Origin: Vitrella brassicaformis
Taxonomy: Eukaryota; Sar; Vitrellaceae
DNA length: 25,074 nucleotides
Assembly (NCBI GenBank): GCA_001179505.1
Contig: CDMY01000405.1
Span: forward strand, 1-25,074
Direction of reading: 5' to 3'
Part shown: positions 1-9,035 of the stretch, piece by piece
Position numbering within the stretch: position 1 is the first letter of the stretch
Layout of the letters: each line of letters opens with the position of its first letter
Made by a program: the position numbers and the translations under genes
Notes under the pieces: model-generated
Database searches by the model: none
Seen by the model: the letters and a program-made list of their open reading frames with translations, nothing else
What the model was told of the DNA's origin: nothing

Positions 1-302
1 TAGGATCTGCCCAACTGCCGATCAGGCGGAAAAGACAAACCAGATTGCTGCGCCCATGTAAGAATAGGTGGGAGAGAGTCGGGGAGAATGGTGAAGAGAG
101 GATCTGCCGGGCGGTCAGTCCCGGATAAAGGATTAAGTCAATGCAACGTAAGGTCTGTGGATTTTGTGGAGAGTCCACGTAGGACATGTAGTATGCGTCA
201 GTCCATCCTGTCTGACGTCCTGTCCGCCATGGCCTGTCTCATGGAACGGACAAAGACTCAACAGCCGTCCTGTCTCACAGATCAGTGGATCGTCGGTCTA
301 TG

Positions 303-322
303 AACCCTAGACCCTAAACCCT
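303..322. repeat. Short degenerate telomere-like (CCCTAAA) motif
   Basis: Three near-tandem copies of a CCCTA(A)A-like unit occur: aaccctag, accctaaa and accctgg. CCCTAAA/TTTAGGG is the plant-type telomere repeat, also used by several alveolates, and single copies act as telo-box promoter elements in plants. It lies just upstream of the first gene. With only about three imperfect units, it could be a regulatory box, an interstitial telomere relic or chance. Confidence 0.35.
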
Positions 323-355
323 GGACCGACTTGCACTTCTGGCAGTTTTCACTTA

Positions 356-363
356 AGCTCGCA
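356..363. promoter_or_regulatory. AGCTCGCA element upstream of AP endonuclease gene
   Basis: The octamer AGCTCGCA sits here. The same octamer, or its complement TGCGAGCT, recurs in the divergent promoters near 17793 and 21822, and the 7-mer core GCGAGCT is at 8959. It lies about 130 bp before a possible first ATG at 491. A promoter role is inferred only from position and recurrence. Confidence 0.35.
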
Positions 364-490
364 CGACCCTGCGGGATTAGCGCGCAGCAAAAGAAGACGA
401 CTTGGGCGAGGGGCGGAGGGGAGAATGCAGAGCGATTCGGCTGAAGGCTGCTGTGCCAGGGCAGGGAAGACGGATGTGGTGCGACAGATC

Positions 491-592
491 ATGAGATCTG
501 TGCTGCTGGCTTGCGTGTGGCTGCTGCCGTCGTCCAAGGGGCGGGAGCTGAGGAGGCCGGCCTTCCTCAGGACATCGATTGCAGACAGCAAG
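491..592 (+). other. Possible first coding exon with signal-peptide-like start (tentative)
   Basis: An ATG at 491 opens a frame beginning MRSVLLACVWLLPSSKG, a hydrophobic stretch followed by an Arg-rich segment. This resembles a signal peptide plus transit peptide, as used for complex plastids. A GT at 593 (AAG|GTGGAC) leaves phase 0, and the acceptor at 1035 of the next gene is also phase 0, so the two could join in frame. The intron would be about 440 bp, much longer than others here. A second phase-0 donor follows AAG near 711. Without transcript data this exon is a guess. Confidence 0.25.
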
Positions 593-909
593 GTGGACGG
601 ACGAGATGACACTCTGGTGCATATTCATGGGGTCGGACAGTTTGTGTGTGTGCTGGTGCGTGTGCAGGGTGGTGGAGTGAGGTTTCGGCCGCTATCGCCT
701 CTCAGAAAGGTGGGCAATCACACTACATAGACACGGACATATACGTGCGTATACCACTGATGCGTACTGTACGCGACTGGCTGGCTGGTTGTGTGTGGTT
801 GTGAATGAGTACGTCGCTGCTACGGTAGAAAGAAAGACAGGCCTCTCCGTCTGTCCAGCCACGCTTTTCGCTCTCGAGCGCGTGGCGGGCTTTTTCTTTT
901 CTCTCTCGG

Positions 910-2298
910 ATGGATGGATCTGCCTGCCTGTCCTGTCCTGTCCTGTCTTTGTATTGCTTTGGCCGGTGGCATGCCATCCATCCTTGCGCTTCTTCTTCCT
1001 GCCTGCCTGCCTGCCATTCGTCCCCTCCCCCTCAGGCACCCAGCCCCCCTCCCACACCCACACTGCCGTCCTGGTCCACCTGCTGTGCGGCCCTGACCTT
1101 ATCTGCGGCAACCAACGAGCGAGAAGTCCCCCCACTACCACCCCCACCTTCCCACCCAGTCCCATCCGTACCAAAGCGCAGCACCGGCGCCTCGACCACC
1201 ACCAGGACCAGGAGGGCCGCAGTGGCGCCGGCGCCAACAAGACGGCGGAAGACGACGACGTCCACCACGGCGCGCAAGTCGTCTTCATCGACGTCGAGGA
1301 GAGGTGCGGCGTCCCCCTCCCCCACCCCGGCGCCCAAGCCGGTGCCGCCCGTGACGGATTTGCCCCGGCGGCTGCCCGACGAGTGCGTGGAGATCATCTC
1401 GTGGAATGTCAACGGCCTGAGGGCCAACCTGCGCAATGGGGGCATCCAGACGCTGCTGGAGGAGCACCCGCACCTGGACTTCCTCTGTCTGCAGGAGACC
1501 CGCGTCTCCCCCGACACACCGCTGCCCGAGTTCGACGCCATTCGGCAGCACTTCCCTTACTGCTACTTCCACTGTGCGGCTCGGGCGGGCTACTCGGGCA
1601 CGGCGGTCCTGTCCAAGACGCCGCCGCTGCGGGTGCTGCTCGACATCAACTTGGGTGGAGGGGAGGGGGGCGAGGAAGACAAAGAGGGGCGGGTGGTAAC
1701 CTGGGAGACCGAGTCGTTCTTCCTCCTGAGCGTCTACTCGCCCAATGCCCAGGGGGAGCTGCAGCGGCTCGAGTACAAGCACCGCCAGTGGAACCCAGCT
1801 TTCTTCGCCCATATCGAGCGGCTCAGGCGGCAGAAGCCCGTCGTCATAGCGGGAGACCTCAACGTGGCGCACACCCCCAAGGATCTGTTCAGCCCGCTCG
1901 AGAGCGAGGGGCTGCCCGGTTACACGCCAGAGGAGCGGTCCGACTTCTCAGACTTGCTGGCAACGGGCTATGTCGACACCTTCCGCAACTGCCACCCAGA
2001 CATGGGCGGCGCCTACAGCTGGTTCTCGTACCGCTACAAGGACAAGCAGCGCAACCGCGGCTGGCGCATCGACTACGTCCTGGTGAGCGACCGGTGTCAC
2101 GACGCCGTCAAGGGGGCGTACATCGAGAAGAGCATCGACGGATCGGACCATGTGCCTGTGGGGGTGGTCCTCAACACCACAGTGCTGAGCGCCGTGTGTG
2201 GGGCCACCACGGCCAAGGGGGGCGGGGTGAAGAAGAATGAGGCCGTCAAGAAGGGCGTGGGGGGGAAAGGACGGGCAAAGGCAAAGGCAAAGGCGTGA
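910..2298 (+). CDS. AP endonuclease, exonuclease III/APE1 family
   Basis: This is a DNA base-excision-repair endonuclease that cuts 5' to abasic sites. From ATG 910 it is 462 residues. The catalytic domain spans about 160-422 with the full family motif set: SWNVNGLRA (164-172), LQETR with metal-binding Glu196, YSGTAVLSK, VYSPNAQG with the conserved Tyr276, GDLNVAH with Asp316 and Asn318, WRIDYVLVS, and SDHVPV with His414. Residues 70-150 are a Pro/Ser/Thr/Arg-rich linker, and the C-terminus ends in a Lys/Ala tail. A Gly/Glu-rich insert lies near 249-261. The start is doubtful: sequence before 1036 is a long pyrimidine tract ending in CCCTCAG, typical of an intron acceptor, so the last exon may begin at 1036 with the true start upstream (see 491). 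The core has no introns. Family assignment is certain; location (nucleus, mitochondrion or plastid) is open. Confidence 0.88.
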   Translation: MDGSACLSCPVLSLYCFGRWHAIHPCASSSCLPACHSSPPPQAPSPPPTPTLPSWSTCCAALTLSAATNEREVPPLPPPPSHPVPSVPKRSTGASTTTRTRRAAVAPAPTRRRKTTTSTTARKSSSSTSRRGAASPSPTPAPKPVPPVTDLPRRLPDECVEIISWNVNGLRANLRNGGIQTLLEEHPHLDFLCLQETRVSPDTPLPEFDAIRQHFPYCYFHCAARAGYSGTAVLSKTPPLRVLLDINLGGGEGGEEDKEGRVVTWETESFFLLSVYSPNAQGELQRLEYKHRQWNPAFFAHIERLRRQKPVVIAGDLNVAHTPKDLFSPLESEGLPGYTPEERSDFSDLLATGYVDTFRNCHPDMGGAYSWFSYRYKDKQRNRGWRIDYVLVSDRCHDAVKGAYIEKSIDGSDHVPVGVVLNTTVLSAVCGATTAKGGGVKKNEAVKKGVGGKGRAKAKAKA

Positions 2299-2761
2299 CA
2301 GAGAGAGAGAGAGAGAGAGAGATTCGGGGAGGGGAGGGGAGGGAAGGATGTGTTGGGCTGGAGAGAGTGCTTAACGCTGTGGTGCGCTGGCTGCGTGTAT
2401 GCTGTGTGTGTACGGTAGGTAGGTATCTATGACATACGGATTGTTTGTTGATTGATGTTGAGCAGAGAGGCGTGCTCAAACGATCCTGATGCAAGTCAGT
2501 CAGCTGGCCGGCCGGCCGGCCGCTGTGTGTATCTTATCTAGCTATAGCGATAGGAGTGGAGCAAGGAATGTGAATGTGCGACGGTTTTTGCGTGTGTGCG
2601 ACTCAGCTGCTCGCTCGTTGGCTTGTTTAAACACATGCGCTAAGCTACGCGAGTGATGTCATGTCATGTGATGGATGCTCATGTGCACGTGTGCACGTAT
2701 TGGCAACCTTCCTTCACTCTTTCACCCGTTGCCCCCCCGAGTTAACACCCCTACCTAATGA
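2299..2761. other. Intergenic spacer, 3' flank of AP endonuclease and 5' flank of GlyRS
   Basis: The two flanking genes point the same way. The spacer opens with a GA dinucleotide run at about 2300-2320, then G-rich sequence. It contains a GGCC palindromic run at about 2505-2521 and several TG-rich stretches. I see no convincing gene, and no exact AGCTCGC element, unlike the other gene-start regions. Confidence 0.6.
2505..2521. repeat. GGCC tandem palindrome
   Basis: About four consecutive GGCC units form a self-complementary GC tract in the spacer before the GlyRS gene. It could form a hairpin or simply be low-complexity sequence. Confidence 0.5.
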
Positions 2762-5048
2762 ATGCACATGTCCCCTCGTCTGTGTGTGTCATGTGTGCAG
2801 GTGTCGTCGAGGCTGCGCTCTCCCCTGCGGCCATTGTGTCGCAGTCGTTTGAACAGCTTGGAGGAGGGCACCTCGGCGGCCACGGCCGAGCGCACTGCAG
2901 TGGGGGTTAGCCCGTCTCAAGCCAACGGGGCGCCATATGCCGCTGCCGCACCCACCACAAGAGTCGATGGCGACATTGAAGCAAAAGGCAAAGGTGAGAA
3001 GACTCCCCCTCCCACCCCCCACCCCTTTGGGCATGAACACTCTCCGTCCGTTTGTCTGTCTGTCTGTCTGTCTGTGTGTTCGGATGTGGATGTGCCACAT
3101 CCATCAGGTGTGGCGTGGTACCCGGAGTGGAGCAGTGATCGTGCCATCGAGCACATCACCACCGACGTCTCCATGACGGACCTTGTCTCACTCTGCAGAA
3201 GGAGAGGATTCGTCTTCCAGGTATGTAATACACCCACCTCCCACCCACACTGCTGTCTCTCTCTTTCTCTCTCTCTCCCTCTCACAGTCATCCGAAATCT
3301 ACAACGGGATGAACGGCTTCTGGGACTACGGCCCTCTGGGTGTGGAGGTGCACCGCAACATCAAGAACAGGTGGTGGGACAAGATGGTCCGCGAGAGGGA
3401 GGACATCGTCGGACTCGACTGCTCAATCATCATGGCGCCAAAGACATGGGAGGCGTCGGGACACGTCGGCGGATTCTCAGACCCAATGATCGACTGCAAG
3501 GAGTCGAAGATGAGATACAGGTCGGTGGCCCACACACGAGACAGACCGATCAGACTCATGTCATGTGAGTGTTTTCTTTGTGTTTGTGCGTGTAGAGCGG
3601 ATCAGCTCTACTTTGCGAGGGTGGAGCTGGAGAGCGGCGAGCTGCTTGGGTACATATCGATGCTCGACGGCGACAACAACGAGGCCCACGCCAAGAAGCT
3701 CGTCAAGACACTCATGAAGAAAGCCGACGTCAAGGGGGACACCAAGCCGCTCGAACTCAAAGACGCCACACAGGTCTGTCAGTCAGCCATACCGACACCA
3801 GGACACGCCAGCACCAACTGCACTCATTCCTCCCCTTATTCGCTGCCATCAGGCGGCTCCTGAGGAGATACCTCTGATCCCCTCCCCAGCCACGGGCATC
3901 CCCGGCTCCCTCACGCCCCCTCGGGAGTTCAACCTCATGTTCGAGACCAGCGTGGGTGCGCTCAGCGACGCGGCCTCCAAGGCCTACCTGCGGCCCGAGA
4001 CCGCCCAGGGCATCTTCGTCAACTTCAAGAACGTCGCACAGACGTCGCGCGTCAAGGTGCCCTTTGGGATAGCGCAGATCGGCAAGGCCTTCAGGAACGA
4101 GATCAACCCCAGGAACTTCATATTCAGATCGCGGGAGTTCGAACAGATGGAGATCGAGTACGGGCGGGCATTCACAGCACAGCTAGGGGGGAAATGGAAA
4201 TGGAAATGGGAGCGGGCGTGTGTCGTGTGTCTGTGTGTCTGTGTGTGTGTGTGTGGTGCAGGTATTTCATCCCTCCTGACGAGGATGCGTGGCCCGAGTA
4301 TTACAAGCAGTGGATCGGAGAATCTTGGGACTGGCTCAAGTCTATCGGTCGGCGACACGCCAGCACGCACCCTAGACACATTGGCAAATCCACCTGTCTC
4401 TGTCTGTCTGTCTCTCTGTCTGTCTGTCCATGTGTATTCAGGCCTGCGCGAGGATCTGATGAGCTATGACGTCCACCAGAAGTGCGACCTCGCCCACTAC
4501 GCCCGAGCCTGCACCGACATCATCTTCAAGTTCCCCTTCGGCGAGTCGGAGCTCATGGGCATCGCTGCGAGAGGCGACTTCGACCTCTCACAGCACGAAA
4601 AGGCACGCGGGCACGCACACACACTCATGGAAGGATACACGAGTGCACGTGTGTGGCGGGTGTGTACCGCACTGATTGCACTGCGCTGCAGACGTCTGGC
4701 AAGTCGATGGAGTATTTCGACTCCGACCCCAATGCGGCTGACAAGCGTCGCTACGTGCCGCATGTGATCGAGCCGTCGCTGGGCGTGGACCGTTTGTTCT
4801 TGGCCGTGATGGTGTCGGCATATGTGGAGGAGAAGGTCGACGGGGAGAAGAGGACCTACCTCAAATTCCACCCTTCGCTGGTCAGCCAACAGGGGAGCGC
4901 GCGGGAGGGGTGAAATCGGTCTCACGGCGTGGGTGTCGTGTGTCTGGTGCGTGTTGCAGGCGCCCTACAAGGCGGCGGTGCTGCCTCTGGTCAAGAACAA
5001 GCCGGAGCTCGTCAGCAAAGGTGAGAAGGTCCACCTGGACGGACATAC

Positions 5049-5085
<37 letters not shown>

Positions 5086-5432
5086 TGTGTGTGTCAGCCC
5101 GCGGGATATTTGAGAAGCTGAAGCGGCGGTACAGCGTCTTCTGGGATGCCAGCGGCTCCATCGGAAGACGGTCAGTAACACAAACACATCGCAACACCAG
5201 CACACCACACCCACATCCCCCTCCATCCTCCCTGTGTGTGTGTGTACCTGTGTGCTGGCTGCATAGGTATCGCCGCGCCGACGAGGTGGGTGTGCCGTTT
5301 GCCATCACGGTGGACTTCGACTCGCTGCAAGACGACAGCGTCACCGTCAGAGACCGTGACTCGTGCGAACAGACCAGAATGAAGATCAGCGACCTGTACC
5401 CCTTCCTGACACAGCAAATCGACCCATGGTAG
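2762..5432 (+). CDS. Glycyl-tRNA synthetase, bacterial (Thermus-like) homodimer type
   Basis: This class II synthetase charges tRNA-Gly. Phase-checked exons are 2762-2993, 3108-3220, 3288-3520, 3596-3773, 3853-4157, 4262-4347, 4442-4602, 4692-4880, 4960-5020, 5098-5170 and 5267-5432, giving 598 residues. Diagnostic motifs are [15 protein letters not shown] followed by GFWDYGPLG, the RPETAQG loop (299-305), motif 2 FRNEI with Arg333, and motif 3 GVDR with Arg470. The C-terminal anticodon-binding domain includes [10 protein letters not shown], and the protein ends FLTQQIDPW. The lack of large insertions fits the bacterial alpha2 type rather than the usual eukaryotic cytosolic form. The first roughly 32 residues from ATG 2762 are rich in Arg and Ser with no acidic residue, like a mitochondrial presequence. 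However, CAG at 2798-2800 could be an acceptor of an upstream exon, so the start is less sure. Intron 4603-4691 uses a GC donor. Confidence 0.92.
4603..4691 (+). other. GC-AG intron in GlyRS gene
   Basis: The exon ends GAAAAG and the intron starts GCACGC; the acceptor is CTGCAG before ACGTCTGGC. Removing exactly this segment restores [19 protein letters not shown], whose spacing matches bacterial-type GlyRS. No GT nearby gives that joint, so a non-canonical GC donor is well supported. Confidence 0.75.
5059..5094. repeat. CT then GT dinucleotide microsatellite in GlyRS intron
   Basis: A CT run passes directly into a GT run just before the CAG acceptor at 5095-5097, inside intron 5021-5097. 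It forms the pyrimidine-rich tract of the intron. Confidence 0.8.
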
Positions 5433-6325
5433 CCTGGTCTGCAGAAGGGCCGGCCGGGAGGGGGGGACAGGGAGGGAGGGAGGGAGGGGGACTGTTTCGC
5501 TGGGTGCATGGATGTCTGTGTGGGCCGCGCCCGTCAGTGTGTGCGTGCGTGTGCGTGTGCGTGTGCGTGTGTGTGTCGGCGCATCTCTCGAAGAGAGAAT
5601 GAATGCGCCCAGCTAGCTGTGGGACATGCCTTGGCTGACTATATCAATGACTGATTGACAAGCCACCCGAGCTCTCGGGTACTCGTGGTTCCATCTGTTG
5701 GGTGAGTTCGATTCATCAGTCTGTTCACGTCACGGTTCTACTTAGTTTGTTCTCCCACACATACGTCAAAAACAGACAGGGTGGGCGATATCAATGAAGT
5801 TGCCCTTTCTTGTGTGGGAGCACTCTGCATGCACTCACTGCTGCTGCTGCTGGGTGATAGTGTGTTGTGTTGTGCTGTCTGTTCCTTCCGTCGCTCGCTC
5901 GCTCGGTCGGTCGGTCGCTCTTAACTCGCTACTTAGTGTCCCCTATCACTGTGTGCCTCCCCACCCGTCCAGCCATCCCTCCAGCCACTCATCCACACCA
6001 CACACACTCCACAAAAAGAAAAAATGTTGGTTGTATCCGGGCCGACAGGCAGGCAGGCAGGTAGACGACATCCCATCCAGGCAAAGGGACGAAACAGACG
6101 CCAGACAGACAGACAATGCCTCACCACACGGGAAAAAAACGAAGCCGCCACAGACTGACACACACGCATACCATACCAGCCACTCCACGCAAGACGGATG
6201 AATGGATGCACTCTCCCTCCCCACTTATCTATCTTCTCTCCACACGAGTGGGTGTCTGATGTGATGAATGCTATGGGTGGACTGTGTGAGTGTGTGTGTC
6301 TCAGTCGATCAGTCAGTCCATCAGC
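5433..6325. other. Intergenic region between convergent genes
   Basis: This is the shared 3' flank of GlyRS (+) and the metacaspase (-). It holds a GGGA/GGGAGG tract near 5460-5490, a GTGTGC run near 5538-5575, a CCCGAG-CT-CTCGGG stem near 5667-5680, a GCTC/GGTC run near 5893-5920, and CAGG and CAGA repeats near 6049-6115. Open frames here are Cys/Ser/Thr-rich translations of simple repeats. I find no gene. Confidence 0.6.
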
Positions 6326-8885
6326 TCAGCAGCGGGGCCACGCGGGTCGCCATGCTGGCATGGGCACCCCGCACGCCTGACCTCCTGCAGGCCGGGCGGC
6401 GGCGCGGGCGGCCATGGTGGGAGGAGGATATGGGTAGGCGCCCGCCGGGTATGCCGACATCCCGCTCATCTGCAGGCCGCTCATCTGCATCGGGTGGACC
6501 TGCACCGCCCCGGTGGCCCCCACCTGCTGAGCCTGAGTGATGGGCACCGGCACCATCCCGCCCCCCTGCGGCATCTGCTGCACCTGCTGCACCTGCTGCA
6601 TCTGCGGCACCTGCAACAGCTGCTGCTGGGCCTCCGAGGTGACCGAAAACACCGAGCCGCGGGCAGCAACCGAAGCGATGGAGGCACGAGCAGCCATGGG
6701 AGGGGCAGCAGCAGCCGTGGGTTTCTTTGGCATCATCCAGGAGAACCACGACTGCCACCCGCCCTCACCCTCACCCTGCTTCACCGTTGCCGGGGGCTGC
6801 TGGAACGTCGGTCGGGCAGGTGGTGCGCAGGGGCCGCAGGCGAACACAGGTCGAGGCCGCGGGACGCCCTGCACGGGGGCAGGGTACGGGGCCCCATAGG
6901 GATGGTACGACGGGTACGGGCCCAACGCTGCCATCTGAGATGCACTCAGGGGCGGCATCCCGCCCGACGCAACGCCCATTGGTGCATAGCTGAGCCACAC
7001 AGACAGAAAGAACAAGCCAGAGACACGTGTGGACCTATGTCTATGTCTGCAGACATAGACGTGGAGACAGACGTACCTGTAGAGTTGCGAGATTGGCGGA
7101 GCCGCGCCAGCGCCCGCCGGCAGTGCCGGGTGTGGAGGGGGCTGTCCGTAGCCCGGCACATGGACCGCCGGCGCCGGTGCGGCGGGTGGGTGGGCGGGGG
7201 CCTCCTGCTCCTGGGTCACTTCGGGCTCCACCTCAGCCACACGCACAACAAACGCCTTGGCCGTCTCAGGGTCGGAAATACTAACAGCACGCACCACACA
7301 CACACACACACACACAAAACAGAGAGATAAGAGATGAGAGGAGAGACATTTGTGTCACAGTGTGTGTGGATTGATGTGTGCCTGCCTGACCCGTCGTATG
7401 CCAGTTGGAAGTGCTGGGTGAGGCGGGGGTTGGTCTCCCGCATCTGCACCGACTCCTTCACCTGAAGGCAGAATACATAGCCATTGGCATCTCTTTCTTG
7501 TTCTTGCAGGTTCCTCCCTCACCGCCTCCTGAAACAACTGCTTGTACGTGAAGTCCTGACCCAGAGACTCCATGGCCTTCCCAAAACAAACCGACATCGC
7601 ACCTGCAGCAGCGACACACGAACCCCAGCCCACAAGAACAGACACTCACATACGTGATCTCTCTCCCTCCTCTGTTGGCTGTCTGTGCGCACCGCACCCC
7701 CATAGCCGCCTTCGGATGGTGTGTCGAGAGCCGTCTGGTCGTCCCGGGCAGCCGAGAAGCACACAGCACGGACGCCCTTGTCCTCGGCACTCTGGGCGCC
7801 CTCCGACCTCTGCGCCACATTCTCGGGCCGCTCGTCCAGCGGCGGGATGGCGCGGGGGTAGCACTCGTCCAGCGGCTCGTACGTCAGGTGGTATCCAGCC
7901 TCCTTCAAACTCCGACGGTACGCCCTGCAGCCAGGTTGGTGGCAGAGAGAGGGATTGGGAATTGCTATGTTTGTGTGCATCGGTAGGAGGGGAGGGTGTG
8001 GCTTACTTGTTCCCGTCTTCAATGTGTTTGATGCTGACCGGGTCAGCCGTGGGGTCCAGCAGGTTCTTCAGATCCAGCGCTGTGCCACTGAATGAATGAG
8101 CGACCGAACGAACGAATGCATCGACACAAGACCAGACCCGTATACACACATCGACAACGACGGGTCGTGTGGCCTTTGACGGACCCACCTGTGGCAACAG
8201 TCGAGCACGCAGACGACCTCGCAACCGGAAGGAACGCTGAGGAGCGATGCGCGAAGCTCATCTGCAGGAGCGAGTGCAGAAGGAGACACGACAACTCGAT
8301 GGTCATGCGTATGGGGGCAGTGTGCTTATGTGACCGTCGAGGATGAGGCCGCTGTGGTCTGAAACATAGTCCGCGCACACCAACACCTGCACAGAGGACA
8401 GAAACACGTCTCTGAGACGGCGCTTCCACTGCCTGTGTGTGGTGTGGTGCATGCGGTCACCTCGTCCTTGTTATCGGCTTCATCTCCACTGAGGTCGGGG
8501 ATTTGTGTCCCATGCCCAGCGAAGACGAAGCACAGGAGGTCACCCGAGGCAGCACCCGACGTCAGCCACTCCAGGGACCTGCACAAACACCACACATGAC
8601 GCAGAAAGGCCCCATGATCCAATTGCCATGATCCGCCCTTCCCGTCATCTTTGGGGCGCCTTTCGTGGGCCCTTTCTCTTACTTGTGAATGTTCTCCTTG
8701 GTGGGGGCCTCCACGTCACCTTCGTGGTCGCCCTCGTCGACGAGGAGCTTCACGTCAGCAGCGTCAAATCCGAACTTCTCCGTCAAAGTCTTTCTCCAGA
8801 AGACCGCATCGTTGACACAGCCTTTGAGACTGATCTGGCTGCCAGCGTAATTGCAGCCACAAATTACGGCCTTCTTGCTAGGCAT
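6326..8885 (-). CDS. Metacaspase (peptidase C14) with Pro/Gln-rich C-terminal tail
   Basis: This is a caspase-fold cysteine protease; metacaspases cleave after Arg/Lys and act in stress, proteostasis or cell death. Exons in transcript order: 8683-8885, 8461-8578, 8335-8386, 8189-8261, 8007-8087, 7698-7924, 7523-7602, 7391-7461, 7077-7280, 6326-6989; 590 residues, phases continuous. The N-terminus goes straight into the fold: KKAVICGCNYAG, then LKGCVNDA. The catalytic dyad is His90 in FVFAGHGTQ and Cys147 in LDCCHSGT; LILDDEL precedes it. The p10-like part includes AVCFSAARDDQTA and GGYGGAMSVCFGKAM. From about residue 315 to 590 the tail is low complexity: Pro/Ala-rich, then Tyr/Pro-rich, then Gln-rich (QQQLLQVPQMQQVQQVQQ). 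The start is MPSKK because no ATG lies just upstream in frame. It diverges from the kinase-like gene at 9036 across a 150-bp spacer. Confidence 0.93.
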
Positions 8886-9035
8886 CGTCAGTCGCAGGGG
8901 TGGAGAAACCGACGCACTCCCCAAAAAACAGGTGACGCAAAGGGGCCCCCAGAGATGAGCGAGCTAGCTCACGAGAAAAGAGGCTTTTTTGAGGAGTTTT
9001 GAGGCATTCAAGCAGATCAAGAGCCTCTGGTGATC
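8886..9035. promoter_or_regulatory. Divergent promoter region, metacaspase / kinase-like gene
   Basis: These 150 bp separate two head-to-head start codons, so both promoters must lie here or overlap the genes. It contains the perfect 10-bp palindrome GAGCTAGCTC at 8961-8970 and the core GCGAGCT at 8959-8965. A T-run follows at about 8985. No TATA box is obvious. The promoter assignment is inferred from gene layout. Confidence 0.55.

Noticed and set aside
789-2240. A 483-codon open frame overlapping the AP endonuclease in another frame
   Set aside because: Its translation is Ala/Arg/Gly-rich with no domain, as expected from an out-of-frame reading of GC-rich coding sequence. All family motifs lie in the other frame.
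2661-2852. An ORF at 2661 as a first exon of GlyRS
   Set aside because: It is in a different frame from the conserved exon and Cys-rich from TG repeats. The ATG at 2762 is in frame and gives a plausible presequence.
5020-5100. GT/CT runs as telomere or satellite sequence
   Set aside because: They lie within an intron fixed by conserved GlyRS residues on both sides, so they are intronic microsatellites.
5794-6201. An open frame starting MKLPFLVWEHSACTHCCCCWVIVCCVVLS, signal-peptide-like
   Set aside because: The Cys and Ser/Arg runs come from CTG and GCTC simple repeats. It lies in a 3' flank between convergent genes with no matching splice structure.
6290-7330. A 346-codon plus-strand open frame rich in His, Leu and Arg
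   Set aside because: It is the antisense of the Pro/Gln-rich metacaspase tail, where Gln/Pro codons become Leu/Gly or His/Leu-rich runs.
8885-8924. A metacaspase start 13 codons upstream, at 8924
   Set aside because: The codon at 8924 is TTG, not ATG. ATG at 8885 begins MPSKKAV directly before the first strand of the fold.
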